Assembly (NCBI RefSeq): GCF_027111255.2
Contig: NZ_CP114285.2
Coordinates: 2,170,001-2,234,000 of the forward strand
Direction: 5' to 3'
Length of the DNA stretch: 64,000 nucleotides
Origin: Flavobacterium flavigenum
GTDB lineage: Bacteria > Bacteroidota > Bacteroidia > Flavobacteriales > Flavobacteriaceae
A program made the position numbers and the translations under genes. The notes under the pieces were generated by a model. The model was not told the DNA's origin. It ran no database searches and was given only the letters and a program-made list of their open reading frames with translations. This document shows positions 8,046 through 15,841 of the stretch, piece after piece; position 1 is the first letter of the stretch; every line of letters starts with the position of its first letter.

Positions 8046-8312
8046 TTATAATGCGTTGATTTTTTCAATCAATTGATTAGCAGTTTGTTCTAATTCAACA
8101 TTGATTTGTTTAAAGTGTGCTTTTTTATTTTCAACGTTTTTTGCGTTCACTTTTGTAATCAAAGTATCAAATGCAGCAATAGCTTCATCAATTAAAGCAT
8201 TCGTTTCCGGAGTTGGATTTCCTGTTGTAGACATCTCAAACAAGTAAACTGCTTCAATAATATCTCCTAATACGAAGTTGATGTCTTTTTTTAAATTCTT
8301 AACGTTTGCCAT
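8046..8312 (-). CDS. Conserved small helical protein, function unknown
   Basis: 88 residues, no signal peptide, no Cys. Predicted to be almost all alpha-helical, with Lys/Glu/Asn-rich amphipathic stretches (NALIDEAIAAFDTLITKVNA). I recall similar uncharacterised proteins in Flavobacteriia but cannot name a family. A -7-like TACTTTTG at 8341-8348 (minus) lies about 30 nt before the start. It stands alone between the tRNA pair and manA. Confidence 0.7.
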   Translation of the reverse strand: MANVKNLKKDINFVLGDIIEAVYLFEMSTTGNPTPETNALIDEAIAAFDTLITKVNAKNVENKKAHFKQINVELEQTANQLIEKINAL

Positions 8313-8340
8313 TTTTTATTTTAATTTAAATTTGCGTCTG

Positions 8341-8348
8341 CAAAAGTA
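8341..8348 (-). promoter_or_regulatory. Probable -7 element for the 88-residue protein gene
   Basis: TACTTTTG on the minus strand matches TAnnTTTG, 28 nt upstream of the start codon at 8312. No good TTG was found at the expected -33 position. Confidence 0.4.
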
Positions 8349-8370
8349 CATATTATCTTTAGAATATATG

Positions 8371-9339
8371 TTAAGAAATGTAAATTTCTAAAATTGAAGC
8401 ATTTCCATTCAGAACAAAGCCTTTTATCTCAGCAGGAACCAAAACTGTATCCCCTTTTTTATAGGAATGCTGAAAACCATCGTATTCAATTGTAAAACTT
8501 CCTTCAATGCACATATAAACTGTAAAGGTTTCCCCGGATTTAGCAACTTCTATTTTATTTTCTAACGGAATGAAATTGGTTGTAAAATAAGGACAATCAA
8601 CTACTAGATTTGATAGATTGGTCTTTTTCTCGTAATTTTTCTGCGTATTAACTTTACTATAATTAATTGCATCAAGTGCAAGATCTACATGCAATTCCCT
8701 TGTATTTCCCTGTGCATCTTTACGGTCAAAATCATATAAGCGATATGTTATATCTGAGGTCTGCTGAATTTCAGCTACAACTAGTCCTGCCCCTATTGCA
8801 TGTACAGTTCCGGTTTCTAAAAAGAAAACATCTCCTGATTTTGCTTTAACATCGTCTAAGATAGAGACTAAATTTTTATCATTTAAATGTTTCAAATATT
8901 CTTCTTTACTTGAATCTTCTTTAAAGCCCACAATAATCCTGGCATCTGTATCAGCCTGCATTACATACCACATTTCGGTTTTTCCAAAAGAATTATGGCG
9001 TTCTTTTGCCAGCTTATCATTTGGATGAACCTGAATAGAAAGGTCTTCCCTCGCATCTAAATATTTAAAAAGCAGAGGAAATTGCTTGCCGAAACGCTTA
9101 TAAACTGACGTTCCCAAAATTTCTTCCGGCATATCATTAATAAGATCCATTAGGGATTTTCCTTTCAACTCTCCTTCAGCCACAATACTGACATCTCCTT
9201 CTACAGTTGAAAGTTCCCAGCTCTCACCAGTAATTTTTGAAGTAATTGATTTATTTAATATAGTTTTAAGTTTTTCTCCCCCCCAGATTCTTTCTTTTAG
9301 AATGGGTTGGAATTGTAAAGGGTATAAATTCGATTTCAT
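8371..9339 (-). CDS. manA: Mannose-6-phosphate isomerase, type I
   Basis: 322 residues; short (Bacillus-type) class I phosphomannose isomerase interconverting fructose-6-P and mannose-6-P. Zinc-site motifs are visible: QVHPND near residue 104, KTEMWYV and the late ETGTVHAIGAG. A C-terminal cupin-like half follows. It feeds GDP-mannose-type sugars for glycans. The gene begins 60 nt after bcp and is probably the last gene of the idi-queD-bcp-manA run. Confidence 0.92.
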   Translation of the reverse strand: MKSNLYPLQFQPILKERIWGGEKLKTILNKSITSKITGESWELSTVEGDVSIVAEGELKGKSLMDLINDMPEEILGTSVYKRFGKQFPLLFKYLDAREDLSIQVHPNDKLAKERHNSFGKTEMWYVMQADTDARIIVGFKEDSSKEEYLKHLNDKNLVSILDDVKAKSGDVFFLETGTVHAIGAGLVVAEIQQTSDITYRLYDFDRKDAQGNTRELHVDLALDAINYSKVNTQKNYEKKTNLSNLVVDCPYFTTNFIPLENKIEVAKSGETFTVYMCIEGSFTIEYDGFQHSYKKGDTVLVPAEIKGFVLNGNASILEIYIS

Positions 9340-9399
9340 ACTTTAATTTTAAGGCTAATATTTATAATTAAATAAAAAGGTAATACTATTTTTGCTAAC

Positions 9400-9858
9400 C
9401 TACAACACCAATTCTTTAATTGTATCCAGAGCTTTCGGAATGTGACTGGCGGCATTTATACTGTCAAAAATCAAAATCACCACGCCATTTCTGTCAATAA
9501 CATATGTTACCCTTCCTGGCAAAAGTCCGAATAAGTTGTTTTTAACTCCAAAAAGATGCCTTAATTTCTTGTCCTGATCAGACAATAATATAAAAGGCAA
9601 TTCATGTTTTTTAGCAAACTTCTGGTGCGATTTTACACTGTCACTGCTTATCCCGATTACCTCAGCGCCTAAATCCTTAAAATCTTCATATTGATCCCTA
9701 AAACTACATGCCTCGGTAGTACATCCGGGCGTATTGTCTTTGGGATAAAAATAAATCACCAGTGGCTTTCGGCCCAAAACACTTCGGCTTTCAAAAACTT
9801 CTCCGTGACTATCTTCTGCAGTAAAATTCGGAACTATATCTCCTATTTTCAATGACAT
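9400..9858 (-). CDS. bcp: Thioredoxin-dependent thiol peroxidase (Bcp/PrxQ)
   Basis: 152-residue peroxiredoxin. The active-site stretch PKDNTPGCTTEAC holds peroxidatic Cys46 and a likely resolving Cys51, the PrxQ/BCP pattern. It reduces peroxides in the cytoplasm using thioredoxin. Only 3 nt separate its start from the queD stop, so the two are co-transcribed. Confidence 0.93.
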   Translation of the reverse strand: MSLKIGDIVPNFTAEDSHGEVFESRSVLGRKPLVIYFYPKDNTPGCTTEACSFRDQYEDFKDLGAEVIGISSDSVKSHQKFAKKHELPFILLSDQDKKLRHLFGVKNNLFGLLPGRVTYVIDRNGVVILIFDSINAASHIPKALDTIKELVL

Positions 9859-9861
9859 TCT

Positions 9862-10272
9862 TTATTCTCCTTTATAAGTTACAAAATTGCGGTCCGTTTC
9901 ATTCAATACGATTTCTAAATCAAAATCGGACTGAATCCTTTTTCTAATTTTATTCCATATCACAACAGCAATATTTTCTGCAGTTGGATTCAAATCCTGA
10001 AACTCCGGAACATCCAGATTCAGGTTTTTGTGATCAAACGGAACTTCTACTTCTTCACGTATAATATCCGCTAATATTTTCACATCTAAAACAAAACCGG
10101 TTTCCGGGTCAATTTTTCCTGTAACACTTACTGTTAAACCATAATTATGACCATGAAAACTCGGATTGTTACATTTTCCAAAAACTTCATCGTTTTTTTC
10201 AAATGTCCAGTCTTTTCTATATAATCGATGTGCAGCATTAAAATGCGCTTTTCTTGATATGGTTACTTTCAT
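9862..10272 (-). CDS. queD: 6-carboxytetrahydropterin synthase (QueD/PTPS family)
   Basis: 136 residues of the PTPS fold. Zinc ligands are His15 (HFNAAH), His40 and His42 (FHGHNYG); the catalytic Cys34 is in GKCNNPS; a later DHKNLN and the final ETDRNFVTY complete the family pattern. QueD makes 6-carboxy-tetrahydropterin in queuosine and 7-deazaguanine synthesis. No other que gene is in view. Begins 20 nt after idi. Confidence 0.9.
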   Translation of the reverse strand: MKVTISRKAHFNAAHRLYRKDWTFEKNDEVFGKCNNPSFHGHNYGLTVSVTGKIDPETGFVLDVKILADIIREEVEVPFDHKNLNLDVPEFQDLNPTAENIAVVIWNKIRKRIQSDFDLEIVLNETDRNFVTYKGE

Positions 10273-10292
10273 TAGGTTATGGTTAGCAGGTT

Positions 10293-10820
10293 TTAAATCT
10301 TGTGGTCTTCCAAATAATGATAAAATTCATCAAAAATTATTTTAAACCAGACAGTATATATTTCGGGGTGCTTTTCAATATCTTCTTTTATATCCTCAAT
10401 TTTCATCCATTTCCAATCCTCTACTTCTTCTAAATTAATTTCCGGATTTTCATTATAATACCCAATCATGACGTGATCAAGCTCATGTTCGGTCAGACCG
10501 TTATCAAAAGGCGCTTTGTATATAAAATGAAACAATTCCTTTAATTCGGTTTTAAAACCCATTTCTTCAAACAGTCGTCTGCTACCCGCTTCGATATTTG
10601 ACTCTCCTTCACGCTGATGACTGCAGCATGTATTGGTCCACAGCAAAGGAGAATGATATTTTTGATGTGCACGCTGCTGCAGCATGATTTCATTTTTACT
10701 GTTTAAAATAAAAACTGAGAAAGCGCGGTGTAAAACGGCTTTTTCATGTGCTTCTAATTTTGGCATCAAGCCAATCTGCTCATCATTTTGGTTGACTAGT
10801 ATTACGTTTTCTTCTATCAT
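10293..10820 (-). CDS. idi: Isopentenyl-diphosphate delta-isomerase, type 1
   Basis: 175 residues from ATG 10820 (MIEENVILVNQND). An upstream in-frame start at 10913 would add 31 residues that do not fit the family and would cover the promoter. The Nudix-like fold has the catalytic Cys in TNTCCSHQ and the acidic site in LTEHELDHV. It interconverts IPP and DMAPP for isoprenoid and quinone synthesis. First gene of the run idi-queD-bcp-manA. Confidence 0.93.
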   Translation of the reverse strand: MIEENVILVNQNDEQIGLMPKLEAHEKAVLHRAFSVFILNSKNEIMLQQRAHQKYHSPLLWTNTCCSHQREGESNIEAGSRRLFEEMGFKTELKELFHFIYKAPFDNGLTEHELDHVMIGYYNENPEINLEEVEDWKWMKIEDIKEDIEKHPEIYTVWFKIIFDEFYHYLEDHKI

Positions 10821-10836
10821 AGGGCATGTTGATATA

Positions 10837-10844
10837 CAAAAATA
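10837..10844 (-). promoter_or_regulatory. Probable -7 element of idi
   Basis: TATTTTTG on the minus strand, 16 nt before ATG 10820. It supports the short start. The -33 region is not clear. The following ~260 nt up to msrB hold no gene. Confidence 0.5.
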
Positions 10845-11057
10845 CGAAAAAAGAATTGGCTGGAAAATCTCAGAAAAGATTGTGAAAAGTTTAACTGAGA
10901 AGAAATTACACATTTATTTAATTATCAACAAACTACAATAAATAAATTCAAAAAAGACCTTAAAAATAAGACCCTAAAACTATAGAGCGAATTTCTTCGT
11001 AAATAATATAAAGTTAAAACATACTTAAAAAAAACTCAATTGTATACTTAGTAATCA

Positions 11058-11085
11058 TTTGATTCAAAACCTAATTGTACATTTG
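11058..11085 (+). promoter_or_regulatory. Promoter of msrB-msrA
   Basis: TTTG (11058-11061), 16-nt spacer, TACATTTG (11078-11085), 24 nt before the msrB ATG. Confidence 0.6.
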
Positions 11086-11109
11086 AATAAAACTTAAAGC
11101 ACTCAAACA

Positions 11110-11664
11110 ATGAAAACAAGAACACAATTTTTCAGGCTTTGCTTTTTAATTCTGGTATTTATTTTTCAGGCTTGTGGACAATCATCAAAAAAGAACAATA
11201 CACAAACTTCTACCATGGGAAACAAAATAAATAAACCCGGAAATCCATATTATTCTAATACAGACACAACCAAACTAAATGTTAGCGACGCCCAATGGAA
11301 AAAAGTACTTCCTGAAGATGTTTATGCTGTAATGCGTCAGGCGGATACTGAAAGACCTTTTACAGGAAAATACTGGAACACTGACGAAAAAGGAACTTAT
11401 TATTGCGCGTCATGTGGAAACAAACTCTTCAGATCGGGAGCCAAGTTTGCAAGCAGCTGCGGGTGGCCAAGTTTTTTTGAACAAGACAATAAAAAAAGTG
11501 TGGTTTATAAAAATGATAATTCTCTCGGAATGGAAAGAATTGAAGCGCTTTGTGGCAGATGCGGCGGACATTTAGGCCATTTATTTGATGATGGCCCGCC
11601 ACCAACAGGAAAACGCTACTGTATGAATTCGATTGCAATGGATTTCATTCCAGATAACAAATAA
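11110..11664 (+). CDS. msrB: Peptide-methionine (R)-S-oxide reductase, lipoprotein
   Basis: 184 residues. A lipoprotein signal ends in FIFQAC, with Cys22 as the lipidation site, so it is envelope-anchored. The MsrB domain has two zinc CxxC pairs (CASCG, CGRCG) and the catalytic motif RYCMNSIAM. It repairs methionine-R-sulfoxide in exported proteins. msrA follows 13 nt later, giving a matched envelope repair pair. Confidence 0.95.
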   Translation: MKTRTQFFRLCFLILVFIFQACGQSSKKNNTQTSTMGNKINKPGNPYYSNTDTTKLNVSDAQWKKVLPEDVYAVMRQADTERPFTGKYWNTDEKGTYYCASCGNKLFRSGAKFASSCGWPSFFEQDNKKSVVYKNDNSLGMERIEALCGRCGGHLGHLFDDGPPPTGKRYCMNSIAMDFIPDNK

Positions 11665-11677
11665 TAAATATTTATTC

Positions 11678-12286
11678 ATGAAAAAAATACTTTTAATCTG
11701 TTCTTTTGTTTTCTCATTAAACGGATTCTCTCAGAAAAAAACAGTCGATATTGAAACTATTACACTTGGTGGAGGATGTTATTGGTGTGTCGAAGCTGTT
11801 TATGAAAATCTAAATGGAGTAAAATCTGTTGTTTCCGGTTATGCCGGAGGTAAAACAGTCAATCCAACCTATGAAGAAGTCTGCACGGGTAAAACCGGTC
11901 ACGCCGAAGTGGTACAAATTACTTATGATAAAAATATAACAAACATTAACGAAATCTTCAAGGTTTTCTTTACTGTTCACGATCCTACTACATTGAACAG
12001 ACAAGGTGCTGATGTGGGAACCCAATACCGTTCTGTAATTTTTTATACAAATGAAGAACAAAAAAAGGCTGCTCAAAACATTATTGCAGAACTTAATAAG
12101 GCAAAAGTTTACGACAGCACGATTGTAACCAAAATAGAACCGCTTACAAAATTTTATAAGGCCGAAAATTACCATCAGAATTATTTTGCCAACAACAAAA
12201 ATCAACCCTATTGTAAAATGGTGATTCAGCCTAAAATCGAAAAGTTTGAAAAAGTTTTTAAGGACAAACTAAAAAAGAAACCTTAA
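11678..12286 (+). CDS. msrA: Peptide-methionine (S)-S-oxide reductase, exported
   Basis: 202 residues from ATG 11678 (MKKILLICSFVFSLNGFSQ), a signal peptide; an in-frame start at 11633 inside msrB is not used by this reasoning. The active site GGGCYWCVEAVY carries the catalytic Cys, with the family segments SGYAGG, YRSVIF and NYHQNYF downstream. It reduces methionine-S-sulfoxide and complements MsrB. A terminator follows. Confidence 0.95.
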   Translation: MKKILLICSFVFSLNGFSQKKTVDIETITLGGGCYWCVEAVYENLNGVKSVVSGYAGGKTVNPTYEEVCTGKTGHAEVVQITYDKNITNINEIFKVFFTVHDPTTLNRQGADVGTQYRSVIFYTNEEQKKAAQNIIAELNKAKVYDSTIVTKIEPLTKFYKAENYHQNYFANNKNQPYCKMVIQPKIEKFEKVFKDKLKKKP

Positions 12287-12312
12287 GAAACGGTTACATA
12301 TATTACCAACAA

Positions 12313-12345
12313 AAAAGTCTGTGCCAAATGACACAGACTTTTTTT
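12313..12345 (+). terminator. Terminator of msrB-msrA
   Basis: AAGTCTGTG / CACAGACTT stem followed by seven T, about 25 nt after the msrA stop. Its A-rich left arm allows use by the convergent gene at 12369 as well. Confidence 0.85.
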
Positions 12346-12368
12346 CATATTTATTGTTTTAGATTTTA

Positions 12369-13178
12369 TTAGTGAGTAACATCTAATGAGTAAAATTTCA
12401 CATTTGCAAATGCTCCTGTTTGATCTCCCTGAAGATTACATCCAACAGTAAAATAATTATCGAATGAATTCCATAGTTTGTAATCACCTCCAGAATATAC
12501 TTTTTTCTCACCGTTTACACTAACTTCCATCTTTCCATCACTAATTTCAATCTGAAAATTGAACTTATCAAAATCGACTTTATTTTTAAAAGTATAACCA
12601 TCATCATCAATCCAGGAATCTTCTTTTAAAATATCAATGCCTGTAATAGAAGGATCTGCTAACCTTTTTGATCTCAATTTTACATATCCATTATCCCAAA
12701 AAACTTTTAAGATTGATGGAGCAGATTTGTCTTTGGCACCAATTTGATTAACCTGATCTTCTTTTAACCTTCCTCCAATCTGAGCAAATATAACACGAGG
12801 GTATTCATCATTCTTTTTAGAAATCTCTCCCATTTTAATCGAAGCCTTTAATTTTGCTCCTTGTTTAAAAGACCAGCTTGCATCTCCCCCAAATGAGTTT
12901 TGTTCTTTTAAATCTGTCTTGTTAAAAGATCTTTTAGATTTGATAGAAGGATAAACATAAAAAACCAAAGACCTGTCAGTCAGATCATTGAACATAAATT
13001 TAGTGATTTCAACATTTTCAGAATAATCCAAAAGTTTTGGTGCTTTGTAAGTGGTTACCGAACCTTCAGGAATAGTTAACTTCCATAAAGTCAAATCTAT
13101 TTTTGGTGCTTTTTGGGCATGAATTATAAAAGTAGTACTTGCGAATAATAATAAAAGATAAGTTCTAATTTTTTTCAT
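12369..13178 (-). CDS. Secreted PL7-like (alginate lyase 2 superfamily) protein with altered active site
   Basis: 269 residues with a signal peptide (1-21, IIHAQ). The start PKIDLTLWKLTIPEG is typical of PL7 beta-jelly-roll lyases. The three signature blocks are recognisable but changed. The usual RSELRE appears as KTDLKE; QIH appears as QIG (VIFAQIGG); YFKAGxYNQ appears as YFTVGCNLQ. Thus the usual catalytic His and second Tyr are missing, and Arg is replaced by Lys. It may be a binding protein, a lyase with a different mechanism, or inactive. No SusC/SusD pair adjoins it. A long gene-free region lies upstream. Confidence 0.75.
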   Translation of the reverse strand: MKKIRTYLLLLFASTTFIIHAQKAPKIDLTLWKLTIPEGSVTTYKAPKLLDYSENVEITKFMFNDLTDRSLVFYVYPSIKSKRSFNKTDLKEQNSFGGDASWSFKQGAKLKASIKMGEISKKNDEYPRVIFAQIGGRLKEDQVNQIGAKDKSAPSILKVFWDNGYVKLRSKRLADPSITGIDILKEDSWIDDDGYTFKNKVDFDKFNFQIEISDGKMEVSVNGEKKVYSGGDYKLWNSFDNYFTVGCNLQGDQTGAFANVKFYSLDVTH

Positions 13179-13302
13179 TTTTTTGGTGTTTTTGGATTAA
13201 ATAATTTTGTAAAATCAATTTAAAATACTCGCGAGCAAAAAATGTTCCAAAAAGAAAAATTTAAAATCTTTTCATTGAAGAATTTTATCTCAAGAATACT
13301 AT

Positions 13303-13316
13303 TGTAATCGATTGCA
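13303..13316. promoter_or_regulatory. LacI-type operator-like near-palindrome
   Basis: TGTAATCGATTGCA is symmetric around a central CG except at one position per half-site. This is typical of LacI-family operators. It lies 125 nt upstream of the PL7-like start codon. Confidence 0.35.
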
Positions 13317-13615
13317 TAAAAATAGATTTTTTTTTCAATTTCCTCATATTTTTTTGCATTATATTTTCTATTTCTCAAAAAAAAATACTAAAAAATTGAA
13401 TTAGTATAAATTTAACCAAAATTAAACAACGATTATTAAGAAATAAAAAACCATCATCTATAATTATTGAATATTCTATAAAAATAAATTCAATAATTTA
13501 TGATAAATTATATAAGTATTTTTTTATAAAAGTAAAGATTACCAAGTATTTAGATACAAAAAAACGAATAACAAAACTGTATTCATCCCGAAGAAAAGAT
13601 ATTAAGAAAATTAAA

Positions 13616-13665
13616 AATGTAATAAATGTTAATTTTACGATGAAAAACTTGACATTTATTACATT
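13616..13665. repeat. Perfect 14-bp inverted repeat with 22-nt spacer
   Basis: AATGTAATAAATGT (13616-13629) and its exact reverse complement ACATTTATTACATT (13652-13665). No coding frame overlaps it. It may be a pair of regulator half-sites or an RNA hairpin. Confidence 0.6.
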
Positions 13666-13835
13666 CTAAAAAACGTTTTACACAAGAAAACCCAGCGTCC
13701 ATTTATTCCGATAATTAGCTCTAATATTGATTAATTATATAAAGAGCTATTATTGAATTTTATAGGGAAATAAACAAGAGTAGATTTCTATCTGATTAAA
13801 AAACTAATATCAATACAGAAAAATCAATCCGAAAA

Positions 13836-15395
13836 TCATTTCAAAGATGCAGCAATCATCAAAGCGCATTTTTCTCCATCAATTGCAGCTGAAATAATTC
13901 CTCCTGCATAACCTGCACCTTCCCCACAAGGATACAATCCTTTAATCTGTAAATGTTCATAAGTATCCTGATTTCTTGGAATTCTAACCGGAGATGAAGT
14001 TCTGCTTTCAGGAGCATGCAGAATAGCTTCGTTTGTTAAATAACCCCGCATCGATTTTCCGAATTCCAAAAAACCCTGACGCATAATCTGGGCTAGAAAC
14101 CCAGGAAAAACCTTCCCCATTTCTATCGAAGTAGTACCAGGAACATAAGATGTTTTTGGAATATCTGTTGAAACCTTACTTTGTGTAAAATCAATCATTC
14201 TTTGAGCAGGAACTTTTTGAGTTTCCCCGGCAAGATGCCATGCCTTTTGTTCGATACTTTTTTGAAATTCCATCCCGGCCAGTGCACCAAATTTAGCAAA
14301 AGGCTTAAAATCTTCTAATTTTAATTCGACTACAATTCCGGAATTCGCAGTTGACTGATCACGTTTAGAGGGCGACCAGCCGTTTGTGACTACTTCACCG
14401 GGACTCGTTGCGCATGGTGCGATTACACCACCCGGGCACATACAAAATGAATACATACCACGACCGTTTACCTGTTTCACTATAGAATACGGAGCCGGAG
14501 GCAAATGCTCTCCACGATAATCACAGCTGTATTGAATGCTATCTATTAATTGCTGAGAATGTTCAGCACGCACTCCTAAAGCAAAAGGTTTAGCTTCTAT
14601 AAAAATCTTCTTTTTATCTAATAGTTCAAAAACATCACGAGCCGAATGCCCCGTTGCTAAGATTAATTTATTTGCAATAATCCTGTCTCCATTTTGAGTA
14701 ACGACTCCTTCTACTTCATTGTCTTTTACTAAAATATCTGTTACCCTGGTGTCAAACAAAACCTGACCACCAAATTCGATTATTTTATTGCGGATATCTT
14801 CGATTATTTTAGGTAATTTATTAGTTCCGATATGAGGATGCGCTTCTACCAAAATATCTTCAGAGGCTCCAAAAGCGACTAAAAGTTCTAAAATACGGGT
14901 TACATCACCACGTTTTTTAGAACGTGTATATAACTTTCCATCAGAATAGGTTCCTGCCCCTCCTTCTCCAAAACAGTAATTAGAATCTTCGTTTACTATA
15001 TGCTCCCGATTGATTGCTTTTAGGTCGCGGCGGCGTCCGCGCACGTCTTTTCCACGTTCGAGTACAATTGGCTTCAAGCCCAATTCAACTAATTGCAAAG
15101 CCGCAAAAAGACCTGCCGGTCCAGCACCAACAACAATCACTTCCTGTGCTTTTGAAACATCCTTATATATAGGAAGCTCAATTTTAGATTCCTGAAAAGA
15201 TTCTCCTTTTAAATAAACAACTATTTTTAAATTGATTTTTATTGCTTTCTGTCGCGCATCAATTGAACGTTTCAGAATCGAAACATGCTGAATTTCCTGA
15301 GAAGAAATTTTTATTTGTTTAGACAAATAGTCTTTCAGTAATAATTCATTTACTGCTATTTCGGGAGTTACCTGAAGTAAAAGTTCTCTTGGCAT
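13836..15395 (-). CDS. NAD(P)/FAD-dependent oxidoreductase (COG2509-type)
   Basis: 519 residues. An N-terminal ~85-residue ferredoxin-like region precedes the dinucleotide-binding motif VVGAGPAGLFAAL near residue 92. Then come CFGEGGAGTYSDGKL, the second FAD contact ILATGHSARD and the C-terminal ACGEG-like PCGEGAGYAGGII. This is the uncharacterised FAD-dependent dehydrogenase family COG2509, found widely but without a proven substrate. Cytoplasmic. A -7-like TATTTTTG lies at 15442-15449 (minus). Confidence 0.88.
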   Translation of the reverse strand: MPRELLLQVTPEIAVNELLLKDYLSKQIKISSQEIQHVSILKRSIDARQKAIKINLKIVVYLKGESFQESKIELPIYKDVSKAQEVIVVGAGPAGLFAALQLVELGLKPIVLERGKDVRGRRRDLKAINREHIVNEDSNYCFGEGGAGTYSDGKLYTRSKKRGDVTRILELLVAFGASEDILVEAHPHIGTNKLPKIIEDIRNKIIEFGGQVLFDTRVTDILVKDNEVEGVVTQNGDRIIANKLILATGHSARDVFELLDKKKIFIEAKPFALGVRAEHSQQLIDSIQYSCDYRGEHLPPAPYSIVKQVNGRGMYSFCMCPGGVIAPCATSPGEVVTNGWSPSKRDQSTANSGIVVELKLEDFKPFAKFGALAGMEFQKSIEQKAWHLAGETQKVPAQRMIDFTQSKVSTDIPKTSYVPGTTSIEMGKVFPGFLAQIMRQGFLEFGKSMRGYLTNEAILHAPESRTSSPVRIPRNQDTYEHLQIKGLYPCGEGAGYAGGIISAAIDGEKCALMIAASLK

Positions 15396-15441
15396 TGTGT
15401 TTATTTATTGGATTAGCTTTTCTATTTATGAAAAGAACATG

Positions 15442-15449
15442 CAAAAATA
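15442..15449 (-). promoter_or_regulatory. Probable -7 element of the FAD oxidoreductase gene
   Basis: TATTTTTG on the minus strand, 46 nt before the start codon. The -33 element is unclear. Confidence 0.4.
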
Positions 15450-15470
15450 ACATTTTGAACTGAGACTTCG

Positions 15471-15478
15471 TACCTTTG
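15471..15478 (+). promoter_or_regulatory. Probable -7 element of the 79-residue protein gene
   Basis: TACCTTTG, 27 nt before ATG 15506. A TTTTG at 15453-15457 is a possible -33 element but its spacing is short. Confidence 0.45.
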
Positions 15479-15505
15479 CCTCATTGAAACTTTGCACCTG
15501 TAATA

Positions 15506-15745
15506 ATGTCAAGAAAAATAAAACTAATTTGGGATTTTCGTGGTCCGTCTTCTGCTAAAACAGCAGAACATCACGAAATCCATTTGAAAGAATATATTAC
15601 AATTGAAAAACTCCCATTGAATATTACGGGATTTAAAATCATAAGCGATATGCATTCGATTGCTTTTATGGTGGTAACTGACGAAAACATGATTCAGGTA
15701 AGAGATGCTTTAAAACCGCATCGGGGAGAGGTTTATACGGAATAA
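15506..15745 (+). CDS. Conserved small protein of unknown function
   Basis: 79 residues, soluble, no Cys. Sequence features include IKLIWDFRGPSSAKTAEHHEIHL, shortened here to WDFRGPSSAKTAEHHEIHL, and a C-terminal RDALKPHRGEVYTE. I recall close relatives of unknown role in Flavobacteriia. The alternating hydrophobic pattern suggests an alpha/beta fold. It has its own promoter-like element and a shared terminator, and is divergent from the FAD oxidoreductase. Confidence 0.75.
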   Translation: MSRKIKLIWDFRGPSSAKTAEHHEIHLKEYITIEKLPLNITGFKIISDMHSIAFMVVTDENMIQVRDALKPHRGEVYTE

Positions 15746-15774
15746 AATCCCAAAAAAGCAGGATACTAAAAACA

Positions 15775-15819
15775 AAAAAACCAAATCCCATACTTTCAAC
15801 AGACTGGAATTTGGTTTTT
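15775..15819. terminator. Bidirectional terminator between the 79-residue gene and recQ
   Basis: AACCAAATCCC pairs with GGAATTTGGTT (one wobble). A7 precedes it and T5 follows it, so it can end transcription from both converging genes. Confidence 0.75.
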
Positions 15820-15841
15820 GAAAATTTCGAATTATTTATTT

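Larger units (their letters stand above)
13179..13835. other. 657-nt gene-free AT-rich region with palindromes
   Basis: No plausible coding frame on either strand. It holds an 8-bp palindrome CTCGCGAG (13228-13235), a LacI-like near-palindrome (13303-13316) and a long perfect inverted repeat (13616-13665). A 7-bp TAGCTCT/AGAGCTA pair lies near 13715-13755. It is the upstream region of the PL7-like gene, so it is probably regulatory. Confidence 0.6.

Noticed and set aside
10684..10941. 85-residue plus-strand open frame across the idi start region
   Set aside because: Antisense to idi and its promoter; no recognisable features.
11810..12205. 131-residue minus-strand open frame inside msrA
   Set aside because: Antisense shadow; the plus-strand msrA motif set is complete.
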